This document shows positions 28,432 through 38,464 of a stretch of DNA of 64,000 nt, piece by piece. The translations under genes were made by a program, and so were the position numbers. A model generated the notes under the pieces. That model saw only the letters and a list, made by a program, of their open reading frames with translations. It had not been told where the DNA came from and did not search any database. Source of the stretch: Vibrio viridaestus (GTDB lineage: Bacteria; Pseudomonadota; Gammaproteobacteria; Enterobacterales; Vibrionaceae); assembly GCF_003856525.1 (NCBI RefSeq), contig NZ_RJVQ01000004.1:124001-188000 (forward strand), given 5' to 3'. The first letter of the stretch is position 1. The number at the start of each line of letters is the position of its first letter.

Positions 28432-30012
28432 TTGACAAATTTTGCCCAACGCCTAGAACAAATCGCTCAGAACCCAGAGATTTTAAAATCGTTAGGAAGA
28501 GGTATCGAACGTGAAACGTTAAGATACCAGGATAAAGGACGTTTAGCGAAAACGCCTCATCCTGAAGGTTTAGGTTCTGCACTGAAAAATGGACTTATCA
28601 CGACGGATTTTGCTGAGTCGTTGCTTGAATTTATTACTCCGGTTAACACTGATGTATCAACATTACTTAATCAGTTAACGGATATTCATCATTTTACTAA
28701 GCAAAAGTTAGGCGAAGAACGTCTATGGCCGATGTCGATGCCTTGTTTCGTCGACAAAGAAGATGATATCCAACTGGCTCAGTATGGAACATCTAATTCA
28801 GGGCGAATGAAAACACTCTATCGCGAAGGTTTAAAACGTCGCTATGGCAGCCTAATGCAGATCATTTCTGGCGTGCATTTTAACTTTTCATTCCCTGAAA
28901 CCTTTTGGGACGTTTTGTTTGGTCAACAAAATGAGCAAGAAAGACAAGATAGTAAATCTGACGCGTATTTTGGTTTAATCCGCAATTACTACCGTTTTGG
29001 CTGGTTAATTCCATACTTATTTGGTGCATCCCCGGCAATTTGCTCATCATTCTTGCAGGGTAAAAAGTCGAGCTTGCCATTTGAGAGTGTGGGTAAAACA
29101 TTGTATTTGCCTTATGCGACGTCCCTCCGTTTAAGTGATCTAGGCTACACCAATAATGCTCAAAGTAATTTAAAAATCCAGTTTAACAGCTTAGATCAGT
29201 ATCTTGACGGATTGTCTCGTGCGATTCGTACTCCTTCGGATGTCTTTGCTAAGATCGGTGTAAAAGTGGATGGTGAATACCGTCAGCTAAACAGTAACGT
29301 TCTGCAGATAGAGAACGAGTTATATGCGCCTATCCGGCCGAAGAGAGTAACCAAGTCAGGTGAGAAACCTTCTGATGCGCTGGCTCGCGGTGGTGTTGAG
29401 TACATTGAAGTCCGTTCTTTGGATGTGAACCCATTCAGCCCCGTAGGTATTAATGAAACTCAAGTACGTTTCCTTGACCTGTTCCTCGTATGGGCAGCAC
29501 TTACCGAATCCGATCCTATGGGTAACTGTGAGCTTGAATGTTGGCGTGATAACTGGCGTAAAGTGATTGTTGAAGGTAGAAAACCCGGTTTAGAGTTGCA
29601 AATTGGCTGTCGTGGCGAAGTATTACAACTGACTGAGTGGGCAAGTCGTGTGTTTTCTGAACTAAAGCAGGTTGCTCAAGTTATGGATTCGGCCCAAGGT
29701 AGTGATCAATATACCCAAGTTGCAGATGAGTTGGCTGAATGGATCATTCATCCAGAAAAAACGTTATCAGCTCAAATGTTGGATAGAGTAAAAGAAGAGG
29801 GTGGAATTGGCGCTGTGGGCCTGTCACTCAATGAGCTTCATGAAGAATTCCATCGACAATATGACTTACGTTATTACTCACAAGAGCAACTTGAGAACGA
29901 AGCGGCGGACTCCGTTAAAGCGCAACGTGATTTAGAAGCGTCAGATCATCTTGATTTTGATCGCTTCCTTGAAGAGTATTTTTCCTATCTACAAAAAGAT
30001 GAAGTTGCATAA
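28432..30012 (+). CDS. gshA: Glutamate-cysteine ligase
   Basis: First enzyme of glutathione synthesis, forming gamma-glutamylcysteine with ATP. The 526 residues show the family opening [12 protein letters not shown], then [24 protein letters not shown] and a late [18 protein letters not shown] block. The start is TTG at 28432, which is known for gshA in relatives and fits the N-terminus [15 protein letters not shown]; no in-frame ATG upstream fits. The ribosome site is weak. It overlaps the next lipoprotein gene by 14 bp. Confidence 0.96.
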   Translation: MTNFAQRLEQIAQNPEILKSLGRGIERETLRYQDKGRLAKTPHPEGLGSALKNGLITTDFAESLLEFITPVNTDVSTLLNQLTDIHHFTKQKLGEERLWPMSMPCFVDKEDDIQLAQYGTSNSGRMKTLYREGLKRRYGSLMQIISGVHFNFSFPETFWDVLFGQQNEQERQDSKSDAYFGLIRNYYRFGWLIPYLFGASPAICSSFLQGKKSSLPFESVGKTLYLPYATSLRLSDLGYTNNAQSNLKIQFNSLDQYLDGLSRAIRTPSDVFAKIGVKVDGEYRQLNSNVLQIENELYAPIRPKRVTKSGEKPSDALARGGVEYIEVRSLDVNPFSPVGINETQVRFLDLFLVWAALTESDPMGNCELECWRDNWRKVIVEGRKPGLELQIGCRGEVLQLTEWASRVFSELKQVAQVMDSAQGSDQYTQVADELAEWIIHPEKTLSAQMLDRVKEEGGIGAVGLSLNELHEEFHRQYDLRYYSQEQLENEAADSVKAQRDLEASDHLDFDRFLEEYFSYLQKDEVA

Positions 30013-30610
30013 ATTTCCTGCTGTCGTTTTTTGTATTAGCACACTCATCTTATCTGGGTGTGCTACACCACCGCCTTCAAATCCTAATAATCTTTGCTCA
30101 ATCTTTCGTGAAAACCCAGATTGGTACGAAGATGCACTAGATATGAAAGATGAGTGGGGTACTCCCATTCAAATTGCGATGGCGTTTGTTAAACAAGAAA
30201 GCGGCTATCGCCACGATGCTTTACCACCAAGAGACTATTTACTCGGTTTTATACCGTTTGGTCGGGTGAGCAGTGCCTATGGTTATGCTCAGGCTCAGGA
30301 CCCTGCATGGGACGATTTCCAACGGGCAACTGATCATGGTGGCAGCCGTACGGACTTTTCTGATTCACTCATGTTTATAGGCTGGTATACTAGAGAAACA
30401 AATAAAGCCTTGGGCATCTCACTGTGGGATACCTATAATCAATATTTAGCGTATCATGAAGGCAGAGGTGGGTTTCGAAGTAAGTCATATCTTTCTAAGC
30501 CTTCTGTTATGAAAGTGGCCCGCCGGGTTGAACAACAAGCTAAAGATTATGGGTGGCAGCTTAAAAAATGCCGCAAAGAGCTGGAAGATAACCGAAGCTG
30601 GTTCTTTTAA
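29999..30610 (+). CDS. Predicted lysozyme-like (transglycosylase SLT-like) lipoprotein
   Basis: 203-residue outer-envelope lipoprotein with lipobox ILSGC (Cys21). After it come [17 protein letters not shown] (candidate catalytic Glu67 of the lysozyme-like fold), [14 protein letters not shown] in place of the usual SxGLMQI strand, and [14 protein letters not shown]. These suggest a lytic transglycosylase relative, an inference from motif order only. ATG 29999 overlaps the 3' end of gshA by 14 bp and precedes luxS by 22 bp. The gene is usual in Vibrio at this position. No specific name is recognised. Confidence 0.82.
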   Translation: MKLHKFPAVVFCISTLILSGCATPPPSNPNNLCSIFRENPDWYEDALDMKDEWGTPIQIAMAFVKQESGYRHDALPPRDYLLGFIPFGRVSSAYGYAQAQDPAWDDFQRATDHGGSRTDFSDSLMFIGWYTRETNKALGISLWDTYNQYLAYHEGRGGFRSKSYLSKPSVMKVARRVEQQAKDYGWQLKKCRKELEDNRSWFF

Positions 30611-30632
30611 TTAGCTTAATTGGAGAAAAGTA

Positions 30633-31151
30633 ATGCCATTATTAGATAGTTTCACTGTAGATCATACTCGAATGAATGCACCTGCAGTTCGCGTAGCAAA
30701 AAAAATGACCACTCCTAAGGGTGATACGATCACTGTTTTCGATCTACGTTTTACTGCACCGAATAAAGATATTTTGTCTGAGAAGGGCATTCATACTTTA
30801 GAACATTTGTATGCGGGCTTTATGCGTGCACACTTAAATGGTAGCAATGTAGAAATTATTGATATTTCACCAATGGGTTGCCGCACGGGTTTCTATATGA
30901 GTTTGATTGGCACACCTACAGAGAAGCAAGTGGCTGATGCCTGGTTAGCGTCAATGAACGATGTGTTAACCGTAGAAAGTCAGGATAAAATCCCAGAGTT
31001 GAATGTGTACCAATGTGGCACCGCAAAAATGCACTCTCTTGAAGAAGCTAAAGGGATTGCTCAAGCTATTATTGATGCGGGTATCTCTGTCAATAAAAAC
31101 GATGAATTGGCTTTACCTGAAAGCATGCTGAACGAACTTAAAGTACACTAA
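30633..31151 (+). CDS. luxS: S-ribosylhomocysteine lyase LuxS
   Basis: Cleaves S-ribosylhomocysteine to homocysteine and DPD, the precursor of autoinducer AI-2, in the methyl cycle. The 172 residues hold the metal ligands His54 and His58 (HTLEH) and Cys128 (YQCGTAK), and the catalytic Glu57 and Cys83 (MGCRTGFY). It has a good ribosome site (GGAGAAA) and its own terminator. The species should be able to make AI-2. Confidence 0.98.
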   Translation: MPLLDSFTVDHTRMNAPAVRVAKKMTTPKGDTITVFDLRFTAPNKDILSEKGIHTLEHLYAGFMRAHLNGSNVEIIDISPMGCRTGFYMSLIGTPTEKQVADAWLASMNDVLTVESQDKIPELNVYQCGTAKMHSLEEAKGIAQAIIDAGISVNKNDELALPESMLNELKVH

Positions 31152-31170
31152 TATTTTTAGAGTAACCAAT

Positions 31171-31206
31171 AAAAAAGCTTGGCTAAAAAACCAAGCTTTT
31201 TTTATT
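31171..31206 (+). terminator. Bidirectional terminator between luxS and corB
   Basis: AAAAAAGCTTGG (31171-31182) and CCAAGCTTTTTTT (31191-31203) form a 12-bp stem flanked by A- and T-tracts, suited to terminate luxS and the convergent corB. Confidence 0.88.
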
Positions 31207-31223
31207 TATGGTTTAAGAACCGA

Positions 31224-32495
31224 TTAGCTTTTCTTTTTACGAGGAAACACTTTAACTAGCTTGATTCGATTTTCTTCTATCTCAAGAATTTCCATTCCAT
31301 GACCTGCGACTTTGACACTTAATTTTGTCTCTGGAATTTCTTCAAGGTGCTCCAGAATCAGCCCGTTCAGCGTTCTTGGTCCATCAGTTGGTAACTTCCA
31401 GCGTAGACTTTTGTTTATATCTCGGATATTCGCGCTACCTTCGATAATAAAGCTACCATCGCTCTGTGGAGTAATTTCTTCAGCTAAGCTTGGCTGCATT
31501 GATGTGGTAAACTCTCCCACAATCTCTTCCAAAATATCTTCTAAGGTGATTAAGCCGTTAATATCACCGTATTCGTCAACAATTAAACCAATGCGCTCTT
31601 TGTTGCGTTGAAACTTCAGCAACTGCACGTTGAGAGGGGTCGATTCGGGAATAAAGTACACTTCATCTGCTGACCGAAGTAGCATTTCTTTATTGAACTC
31701 GTTTTTCTCTAGCATAATCCTAACGGCGTCACGCAGTTTAACGATACCAACCACTTCATCGATATTATCGCGATACAAAACGACTCGACCGTGTGGTGAG
31801 TGAGTGAGTTGTCGAACGATAGATTTCCACTCATCATTAATATTGATGCCTGTAATCTCGTTACGAGGAATCATGATGTCATTTACCGTGACATGTTCTA
31901 GATCGAGAATCGAAAGAAGCATATCCTGGTGTCGCTTGGGAATCAGGCCTCCAGCTTCATTAACGACAGTTCGCAGTTCCTCTGAGCTCAGACTATCTTC
32001 TGTATTATGTTTTGCCGATAGACCAAATAAGCGGATGAAACCGTTGGTAATAAAGTTAACGAAGATAACGACAGGCGCTAAAAGCTTCATCAGAACGACA
32101 AGTAATACGCTGCTGGCGTACGAGATTTTCTCTGGATAGATAGCAGCCAAGGTCTTCGGCGTTACTTCGGCAAAGACAAGAATAACTAGAGTCAGAACCC
32201 CGGTAGCAATTGCTACACCTAGGTCGCCATACAAACGCATGCCGATGATTGTGGCAATGGCGGATGCCATGATGTTTACGAGGTTGTTACCGATTAAGAT
32301 AAGACCAATTAAGCGGTCAGGGCGAGATAATAATTTTTCAACGCGTTTTGCGCCTTTATTACCTGTATTTGCCAAGTGTTTTAAACGGTAGCGGTTCAGA
32401 GACATCATTCCTGTTTCTGAGCCAGAAAAATAAGCTGATATAACGATTAGACATGCTAAAAGCGCAAATAATATACCCGTTGATATATCGTCCAA
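31224..32495 (-). CDS. corB: CNNM/CorC-type transporter (HlyC/CorC family, YfjD/CorB)
   Basis: 423-residue inner-membrane protein with an N-terminal DUF21/CNNM domain of about four spans (residues 6-150), a CBS pair (about 205-330, including IMIPRNEITGI and LIVDEYGDINGLITLEDILEEIVGE), and a C-terminal CorC_HlyC domain. Family members are linked to Mg2+/Co2+ efflux or resistance. It converges on luxS, is followed by a shared terminator, and lies downstream of ypjD on the same strand (79-bp gap). In Enterobacteria corB and ypjD flank ffh in the same order. Confidence 0.93.
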   Translation of the reverse strand: MDDISTGILFALLACLIVISAYFSGSETGMMSLNRYRLKHLANTGNKGAKRVEKLLSRPDRLIGLILIGNNLVNIMASAIATIIGMRLYGDLGVAIATGVLTLVILVFAEVTPKTLAAIYPEKISYASSVLLVVLMKLLAPVVIFVNFITNGFIRLFGLSAKHNTEDSLSSEELRTVVNEAGGLIPKRHQDMLLSILDLEHVTVNDIMIPRNEITGININDEWKSIVRQLTHSPHGRVVLYRDNIDEVVGIVKLRDAVRIMLEKNEFNKEMLLRSADEVYFIPESTPLNVQLLKFQRNKERIGLIVDEYGDINGLITLEDILEEIVGEFTTSMQPSLAEEITPQSDGSFIIEGSANIRDINKSLRWKLPTDGPRTLNGLILEHLEEIPETKLSVKVAGHGMEILEIEENRIKLVKVFPRKKKS

Positions 32496-32574
32496 AATTA
32501 ATGATTTCCTTGTAAATTTAACTAAAGAGTATTCTTTCTACTCGATGATTAAGGGATAGCCCCTATTTGTATCA

Positions 32575-33369
32575 TTAACTAAGAATAAACTCACGAACAA
32601 AACGACTGCCAAAGTAAGCAAGTGTTAATATGAAGGCACCGACGATAGCTAACCAGGTGACTCTGCGTCCTCGCCAGCCTTTCTGATAATGTCCCCAAAG
32701 TAATATCGAATACACTATCCAAGCGACAAATGATAATACGCCTTTATGCATATTTCCTTTGGAGAATACTTCCTCTATATAGACAAAACCGGTCACAAGC
32801 GTTCCGGTTAGCAGCACGTTACCAAACAGAATGATTCGAAAGAGTTGTCTTTCAACCATCATCAATGGCGGTAAGTTTGGATTAATCGCTAATGCTTTTT
32901 TCTTCTTTAACTTGTGATCAAGCCAGGCGAGCTGCAGAGCGTAAAGTGCGCCAATCATAAGTGTGGCATATGCCGATAGAGCAAGTGCGATATGAACCAA
33001 TAGTTCAGGACGATGCTCTAGGTGCGTAATAAACGTACCCGGCAAAAAAGTAGCGGCTGCAAGGTTGATGGCAGAAAAACTATAAACGACGGGTAATAAG
33101 AACCAAAGACGCACTTTCAACGTTGAGATGGTCATCGATAGAGAAATAATAAAGCTCACAAGGGATGCAACATTCAAGATACTCAGGTTCTGTCCTGAGG
33201 TATGAATGATGAGATCACCAAGTAACCAGAAGTGTAGTGCCAAAGCAGCAGTTGCACTGAATAAGACGGTTTTTGCTTTTATTCCCTTTTGATTTAGAAT
33301 TCCGGGAATGATGGTGACAATAGCAATGATGTAAAACGCGGCCGACGCTATTGCAAATAAATCGTCCAT
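32575..33369 (-). CDS. ypjD: Inner membrane protein YpjD (CcsA/cytochrome c assembly family)
   Basis: 264-residue polytopic protein of about eight membrane spans. It contains a CcsA/CcmF-like assembly-domain pattern (HIALALSAYATLMIGALYALQLA, FVAWIVYSILLWGHYQKGWRGRR, WxxWLAIxGA) with conserved His positions. Its E. coli homologue is the ffh-linked YpjD, recently called CorE-like; the precise function is unsettled. It is divergent from ffh with a 248-bp gap, and upstream of corB. Confidence 0.9.
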   Translation of the reverse strand: MDDLFAIASAAFYIIAIVTIIPGILNQKGIKAKTVLFSATAALALHFWLLGDLIIHTSGQNLSILNVASLVSFIISLSMTISTLKVRLWFLLPVVYSFSAINLAAATFLPGTFITHLEHRPELLVHIALALSAYATLMIGALYALQLAWLDHKLKKKKALAINPNLPPLMMVERQLFRIILFGNVLLTGTLVTGFVYIEEVFSKGNMHKGVLSFVAWIVYSILLWGHYQKGWRGRRVTWLAIVGAFILTLAYFGSRFVREFILS

Positions 33370-33552
33370 ATCTCTCTAATAAATTACTGACATAAAGTTG
33401 GATTATAACGCGCTAACTGTTTAAGAGCTATGCTCATTATGGTCGATTTTTAATAGTTGAGACTCATTTCTTTTGAAATGCCTTCGCGTCTTTTACTATC
33501 TAATTTGAAGAACCCCCTTTAGTTCTGCGATAATGATACCTATATAACGGGT

Positions 33553-33580
33553 ATGACTATTATCCCTGCTAGGGTATACT
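33553..33580 (+). promoter_or_regulatory. Likely ffh promoter
   Basis: ATGACT (33553-33558) and TATACT (33575-33580) with 16-bp spacing, 38 bp upstream of the ffh start, in the divergent ypjD-ffh gap. This is a sigma-70-like match, not a perfect one. Confidence 0.5.
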
Positions 33581-33617
33581 CGACCATATTTATCGCCCGA
33601 TAGCGTAGAGAATCAAG

Positions 33618-34994
33618 ATGTTTGAGAATTTAACCGATCGTTTATCCAAGACGCTGAAAAACATCAGCGGCAAAGGTCGTCTGACCGCAGACAATATCAA
33701 AGACACACTACGTGAAGTGCGAATGGCGCTTCTTGAAGCTGACGTGGCTCTGCCTGTTGTTCGTGATTTTGTTAATCGAGTCAAAGAGAAAGCTGTTGGT
33801 GTTGAGGTGTCCAAATCTCTAACGCCGGGACAAGAGTTTATTAAGATCGTCCAGTCAGAGCTGGAAGCTGTGATGGGTGAGTCTAATGAGGCTCTCAATC
33901 TAGCCGCGCAGCCACCTGCGGTTGTACTTATGGCTGGTTTGCAAGGTGCGGGTAAAACGACTAGTGTCGGTAAATTAGCAAAACATCTTCAGGACATAGA
34001 TAAGAAAAAAGTTCTGGTCGTTTCTGCCGACGTCTATCGTCCAGCGGCGATCAAACAGTTGGAAACATTAGCAAGCGATGTTGGTGCTGACTTTTTCCCA
34101 TCTTCAGCTGACCAAAAGCCAATCGATATCGCTAATGCTGCGATTGATCATGCGAAACGTAAGTTTTATGACGTTCTGATTGTCGATACGGCTGGTCGCT
34201 TAGCTGTTGATGAAGAGATGATGAATGAGATTCAAGCTCTTCATAGTGCAATTGAACCAGTAGAGACGCTATTTGTAGTTGATGCTATGACGGGTCAAGA
34301 TGCGGCTAATACAGCAAAAGCATTTGGCGATGCACTACCTCTTACTGGTGTGATTCTAACCAAAGTTGATGGTGATGCACGTGGCGGTGCTGCGTTATCT
34401 GTACGTCATGTAACAGGGAAACCTATTAAATTCCTTGGTGTTGGCGAAAAAACAGATGCCTTAGAACCGTTTCACCCAGATCGCGTTGCTTCACGTATTC
34501 TGGGTATGGGAGATGTATTATCTCTTATCGAGGACCTTCAGCGTAATGTTGATACCGAGAAAGCGCAAAAGTTAGCGAAAAAATTCAAAGAGAAAAAAGG
34601 CTTTGATCTTGAAGACTTTCGAGAGCAACTAGGCCAGATGCAAAATATGGGCGGAATGATGGGCATGATGGATAAGCTTCCTGGCATGGCAAATCTTCCC
34701 GCCAATATGAAAGATAAAGTTGATGATAAAATGTTTAAGCAAATGGAAGCGATCATCAGCTCAATGACAATGAAAGAGCGCCTTAACCCCGATTTAATAA
34801 AAGGTTCGCGTAAAAAACGAATTGCTTCGGGTTCTGGTACTCAGGTTCAAGATGTTAACCGTCTACTCAAGCAGTTTACCCAGATGCAGAAAATGATGAA
34901 AAAAATGCAGAAAGGTGGCATGAAAGGCATGATGAGAAACATGCAGGGCATGATGGGGGGAATGGGTGGTGGTTTTAACCCGTTCGGACGTTAA
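33618..34994 (+). CDS. ffh: Signal recognition particle protein Ffh
   Basis: SRP54 GTPase that binds signal sequences of nascent membrane proteins with 4.5S RNA and docks to FtsY. The 458 residues have an N domain, a G domain (GLQGAGKTTS, DTAGRLA, TKVDGDARGGA) and a Met-rich M domain (MGGMMGMMDKLPGM, then MQKMMKKMQKGGMKGMM). The start at 33618 opens MFENLTDRLSKTLKNISGKG, the usual Ffh N-terminus. It is the last gene before the S16 operon. Confidence 0.98.
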   Translation: MFENLTDRLSKTLKNISGKGRLTADNIKDTLREVRMALLEADVALPVVRDFVNRVKEKAVGVEVSKSLTPGQEFIKIVQSELEAVMGESNEALNLAAQPPAVVLMAGLQGAGKTTSVGKLAKHLQDIDKKKVLVVSADVYRPAAIKQLETLASDVGADFFPSSADQKPIDIANAAIDHAKRKFYDVLIVDTAGRLAVDEEMMNEIQALHSAIEPVETLFVVDAMTGQDAANTAKAFGDALPLTGVILTKVDGDARGGAALSVRHVTGKPIKFLGVGEKTDALEPFHPDRVASRILGMGDVLSLIEDLQRNVDTEKAQKLAKKFKEKKGFDLEDFREQLGQMQNMGGMMGMMDKLPGMANLPANMKDKVDDKMFKQMEAIISSMTMKERLNPDLIKGSRKKRIASGSGTQVQDVNRLLKQFTQMQKMMKKMQKGGMKGMMRNMQGMMGGMGGGFNPFGR

Positions 34995-35097
34995 ATTTCA
35001 AAATTAGGGATTAGTTGTTTCTTGATTAATCTGGAGTTCTGTTAAGACAAATACTTAGCATGACTGCTGGTTGAAAAATGACTAAAAACCTTGCAAT

Positions 35098-35131
35098 AGC
35101 CCCGAATAAGAGTAAAATTCCGGGGCTTTAA
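35098..35131 (+). terminator. Terminator after ffh
   Basis: AGCCCCG (35098-35104) and CGGGGCT (35121-35127) form a GC-rich stem with an A-rich loop and a short T-run (TTTAAATT). It lies 100 bp after ffh. Confidence 0.7.
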
Positions 35132-35132
35132 A

Positions 35133-35177
35133 TTGGCACGAGACCCCAAACTGTTTTTATAAATGGTTCCTGGGGTT
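35133..35177 (+). promoter_or_regulatory. Possible rpsP operon promoter and leader hairpin
   Basis: TTGGCA (35133-35138) and TATAAA (35158-35163) are separated by 19 bp. ACCCCA (35143-35148) pairs with TGGGGT (35171-35176) in the short leader before rpsP. Either reading is suggestive only. Confidence 0.35.
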
Positions 35178-35210
35178 AATTTTATTATTGAGAAAGCAAA
35201 AGAGGACGAT

Positions 35211-35459
35211 ATGGTAACCATTCGTTTGGCACGTCACGGCGCTAAAAAGCGTCCATTTTATCAAATTGTTGTAGCAGATAGCCGTAATGCAGCTACTGGC
35301 CGTTTCATCGAGAAAGTAGGTTTCTTTAACCCTACAGCTCGTGGTCAAGAAGAAGGCCTACGTCTAGATCTAGACCGTGTTAACCACTGGGTTGGTCAAG
35401 GCGCGTCTCTATCTGACCGCGTTGCAAAACTAGTTAAAGACGCTCAAGCAGCTGCTTAA
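35211..35459 (+). CDS. rpsP: 30S ribosomal protein S16
   Basis: 82-residue protein that stabilises 16S rRNA in the small subunit body. The N-terminus [21 protein letters not shown] is the family signature. ATG 35211 is chosen (AGAGGA upstream); the frame is open 16 codons further upstream but that part is not S16-like. It is first in the rpsP-rimM-trmD-rplS operon, conserved in gammaproteobacteria. Confidence 0.98.
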   Translation: MVTIRLARHGAKKRPFYQIVVADSRNAATGRFIEKVGFFNPTARGQEEGLRLDLDRVNHWVGQGASLSDRVAKLVKDAQAAA

Positions 35460-35492
35460 TCCTATTTTTTGTTCAGAAATAGTGACTAGTTT

Positions 35493-36047
35493 ATGTCGAT
35501 GAAAGGTAAAGAAACCATGAGTGAACAGAGCGAAAAGATTGTTGTAGGTAAGTTTGGTGCTACTTATGGCATTCGTGGCTGGCTTAAAGTTTTTTCCTAT
35601 ACAGACAACGCTGAAAGTATTTTTAGCTACTCGCCATGGTTTATTAACCACAAAGGTGAGTGGGTCGAGCACAAGCTTGAAGGTTGGAAACGTCATAACA
35701 AAGGTTATGTCGTTAAATTAGAAGGTTTGGATATTCGCGAGGATGCTCAACTTCTAACTAACATCGAAATATTGATTGACCCGAATTCATTACCTGAACT
35801 GTCAGAAGAGGAATTCTACTGGCGAGAATTGTTTGGTATGCAAGTTTTTACCACCAATGGCTATAACCTCGGAGAGGTGACAGACATGATGGAAACTGGC
35901 TCGAACGATGTTTTAGTAGTGAAAGCGAATTTAAAAGATGCTTTCGGACAAAAGGAACGATTAATTCCGTTCCTTGAAGAGCAAGTGATCAAAAAAGTTG
36001 ATCGCGATGCTCAACGGATCGAAGTTGACTGGGATCCTGGGTTTTAA
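35493..36047 (+). CDS. rimM: Ribosome maturation factor RimM
   Basis: Assists assembly of the 16S 3' domain by binding S19. The 184 residues contain [25 protein letters not shown] in the N-terminal RimM domain and a C-terminal PRC barrel ([36 protein letters not shown]). ATG 35493 gives [12 protein letters not shown], as in Vibrio RimM; ATG 35517 with AAAGGTAAAG upstream is an alternative start. It is in the rpsP operon. Confidence 0.97.
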   Translation: MSMKGKETMSEQSEKIVVGKFGATYGIRGWLKVFSYTDNAESIFSYSPWFINHKGEWVEHKLEGWKRHNKGYVVKLEGLDIREDAQLLTNIEILIDPNSLPELSEEEFYWRELFGMQVFTTNGYNLGEVTDMMETGSNDVLVVKANLKDAFGQKERLIPFLEEQVIKKVDRDAQRIEVDWDPGF

Positions 36048-36074
36048 TTTATTCCCCAACAGAGCGAGTTAGAC

Positions 36075-36818
36075 ATGTGGGTTGGCGTTATAAGCCTGTT
36101 TCCTGAAATGTTCCGTTCTGTTACTGAATTTGGGGTAACAGGTCAAGCGGTAAAAAAAGGGTTATTGTCAGTAGATATGTGGAATCCAAGAGATTTCACT
36201 CACGATAAACATCGTACTGTTGATGATAAGCCTTACGGTGGTGGTCCTGGTATGTTGATGATGGTGCAACCTTTGCGTGATGCCATCGACGCTGCTAGAA
36301 AGGCTGCCCCCGGAAAGACGAAAGTCATATACCTCTCTCCTCAAGGTCGAAAACTCGATCAGCAGGGAGTAGAAGAGCTGGCAACAAATGAAAATATAAT
36401 TTTGATTTGTGGTCGCTATGAAGGGGTTGATGAACGCATTATAAAATCGGAAGTTGACGAAGAATGGTCAATTGGTGACTTTGTAATGACAGGTGGCGAG
36501 ATTCCAGCTATGACGCTAATCGATGCAACATCCCGTTTTATACCGGGTGTGTTAGGTGATTTTGCGTCAGCAGAAGAAGATTCTTTTGCTAATGGTTTAT
36601 TGGATTGCCCTCACTATACACGTCCTGAAATATTGGATGGTATTGAGGTGCCCAAGGTTCTCAAATCCGGTAATCATCGGGATATTCGTCGCTGGCGATT
36701 GAAGCAATCGCTAGGCCGAACTTGGCTAAGAAGACCAGAGCTCCTGGAAAACCTAGCTCTGACTGACGAACAGGAACAATTACTGGTTGAGTTCATTAAA
36801 GAAACCCAAACCAAGTAA
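36075..36818 (+). CDS. trmD: tRNA (guanine-N1)-methyltransferase TrmD
   Basis: SPOUT-class enzyme that methylates G37 of several tRNAs, preventing frameshifts. The 247 residues have a trefoil-knot SAM site ([13 protein letters not shown], then [15 protein letters not shown]) and the conserved [11 protein letters not shown] loop. It lies between rimM and rplS in the standard operon. Confidence 0.98.
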   Translation: MWVGVISLFPEMFRSVTEFGVTGQAVKKGLLSVDMWNPRDFTHDKHRTVDDKPYGGGPGMLMMVQPLRDAIDAARKAAPGKTKVIYLSPQGRKLDQQGVEELATNENIILICGRYEGVDERIIKSEVDEEWSIGDFVMTGGEIPAMTLIDATSRFIPGVLGDFASAEEDSFANGLLDCPHYTRPEILDGIEVPKVLKSGNHRDIRRWRLKQSLGRTWLRRPELLENLALTDEQEQLLVEFIKETQTK

Positions 36819-36859
36819 CCTATTTAATTTAGTATCAGTTTATTCTAGGAAATTTAAAA

Positions 36860-37213
36860 ATGAGTAATATCATCAAGGCTCTTGAAGAAGAGCAAATGAA
36901 GCAAGACCTACCGACTTTCGCACCAGGTGACACTGTTGTTGTTCAAGTTAAGGTAAAAGAAGGTGACCGTGAGCGTCTACAGGCTTTTGAAGGCGTTGTA
37001 ATCGCAGTACGTAACCGTGGTCTTCACTCTGCATTCACTGTTCGTAAGATCTCTAACGGTGAAGGTGTAGAGCGTACGTTCCAAACTCACTCTCCATTAG
37101 TGGATAGCATTGAAGTTAAACGTCGTGGTGCAGTACGTCGTGCCAAGTTGTACTACCTACGTGAACGTTCAGGTAAAGCGGCTCGTATCAAAGAGAAGCT
37201 TGCTAAGAAGTAA
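36860..37213 (+). CDS. rplS: 50S ribosomal protein L19
   Basis: 117-residue protein at the 30S-50S interface. It shows [30 protein letters not shown] and the basic C-terminus [20 protein letters not shown]. Codon use is strongly biased, as expected for a ribosomal protein. It is last in the rpsP operon, followed by a terminator. Confidence 0.99.
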   Translation: MSNIIKALEEEQMKQDLPTFAPGDTVVVQVKVKEGDRERLQAFEGVVIAVRNRGLHSAFTVRKISNGEGVERTFQTHSPLVDSIEVKRRGAVRRAKLYYLRERSGKAARIKEKLAKK

Positions 37214-37238
37214 TGCTATCACTAGCGTTCTCATAAGA

Positions 37239-37270
37239 ATAAACGGAGCCATTGGCTCCGTTTATTTTTT
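37239..37270 (+). terminator. Terminator shared by rplS and degS
   Basis: ATAAACGGAGCC and GGCTCCGTTTAT form a 12-bp stem around ATT, with a T-run on the plus strand (to 37270) and T-rich sequence on the minus strand. The flanking genes converge. Confidence 0.9.
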
Positions 37271-37282
37271 CTTAACTTTTGA

Positions 37283-38353
37283 TTAGTTATCTCGGCTATC
37301 TTCCGCCACCGTGACTGGTAGCGTTAACTCTTTTCCATCTCGAATTACGATAACATTGACTGTTGTCCCTGGTCTAAGATCCGTCACTATATCCATCACA
37401 CTCTGCCTACCTGAAATTTTGTGTCCATCTATACGAATAATGATGTCTTTAACTTTAAATCCCGCTTTCGATGCGGGACCATCAGGATCAAGCCCAAGTA
37501 CGACGATACCGCCAACGTGGTCATTCCCCAATAGGCGAGATGTCATGGAATTAATATCCTGCCCATCAATACCTATATAGCCACGAATAACGCGACCGTC
37601 TGCAATGATCTTTTGCATGATTTTACCAGCCAGCTTATAGGGAATAGCAAATGAAATACCGTAGGTTTCAAGATCAGTCGCCTGCTGGAAAGATGCGGTA
37701 TTAATACCAACCAACTCGCCCTGAGTATTGACTAGTGCGCCACCGGAGTTCCCTTTATTGATCGCAGCATCCGTCTGAATAAAGGACTGTCTACCATCGA
37801 CACTAACAGATGAACGTCCCGTCGCTGAGATAATACCAAATGTGGTTGTTTGCCCCAGATTGTATGGGTTACCAATGGCAAGAACGACATCACCAACCTG
37901 AGGTGAGTAATTTGGGTTCAACGGAATCACGGGGAGGTTAGTTCCATCAATACGTAAGATTGCGATATCACTACGGCGGTCTTTACCCACTAATTGTGCT
38001 GCCGCGACTCGACCATCTTGCAGCGCAACAATGATTTGATCTGCCTGCGCTATAACATGGTAATTGGTAATAATATAGCCTTTGGCACTGACAATGACTC
38101 CTGAGCCTAGCCCTTGGGTGGACAGTTTACGGCGATCATTCTCGTTGGTGTATTTACGACTATATATATTAACAACGGCTGGAGCGGCTTTACGAACGGC
38201 TTCGTTGAACGTAATTTGCAATGATTGGATGTTTTCTGGTTCTTTACGATCGACGATAGAGATAGCGTGATGTCTAAAAGAAGGGACAGCGACAATGACG
38301 ATAATAGCCGTCACTAATCCTAAAACGATTGAACGAATGAAATAGCGCAACAT
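37283..38353 (-). CDS. degS: Outer-membrane stress sensor protease DegS
   Basis: Membrane-anchored HtrA protease that starts the sigma-E cascade by cutting anti-sigma factor RseA when its PDZ domain senses misfolded porins. ATG 38353 gives 356 residues with an N-terminal anchor (about 8-24); a TTG further upstream is disfavoured. The catalytic triad is His99 (NYHVI), Asp129 (SDIAIL) and Ser203 (GNSGGAL). A single C-terminal PDZ (VVLGLDPDGPASKAGFKVKDII) distinguishes it from DegQ. It follows degQ on the same strand. Confidence 0.96.
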   Translation of the reverse strand: MLRYFIRSIVLGLVTAIIVIVAVPSFRHHAISIVDRKEPENIQSLQITFNEAVRKAAPAVVNIYSRKYTNENDRRKLSTQGLGSGVIVSAKGYIITNYHVIAQADQIIVALQDGRVAAAQLVGKDRRSDIAILRIDGTNLPVIPLNPNYSPQVGDVVLAIGNPYNLGQTTTFGIISATGRSSVSVDGRQSFIQTDAAINKGNSGGALVNTQGELVGINTASFQQATDLETYGISFAIPYKLAGKIMQKIIADGRVIRGYIGIDGQDINSMTSRLLGNDHVGGIVVLGLDPDGPASKAGFKVKDIIIRIDGHKISGRQSVMDIVTDLRPGTTVNVIVIRDGKELTLPVTVAEDSRDN

Positions 38354-38424
38354 ATTCTCCCCAGTTGCCGATCCTATGCTAAAGAACAATAACCTAGGGA
38401 GAATAGCATTACCGTGAGTAGGAG

Positions 38425-38458
38425 AAAATGGGCTAATTCAAAAGAACTGCCCATTTTT
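38425..38458 (-). terminator. Terminator after degQ
   Basis: On the minus strand AAAAATGGGC and GCCCATTTTC form a stem with a 15-nt loop and a short T-run, directly after the degQ stop and before degS. It would uncouple degS from degQ transcription at least partly. Confidence 0.55.
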
Positions 38459-38464
38459 ACCTAA

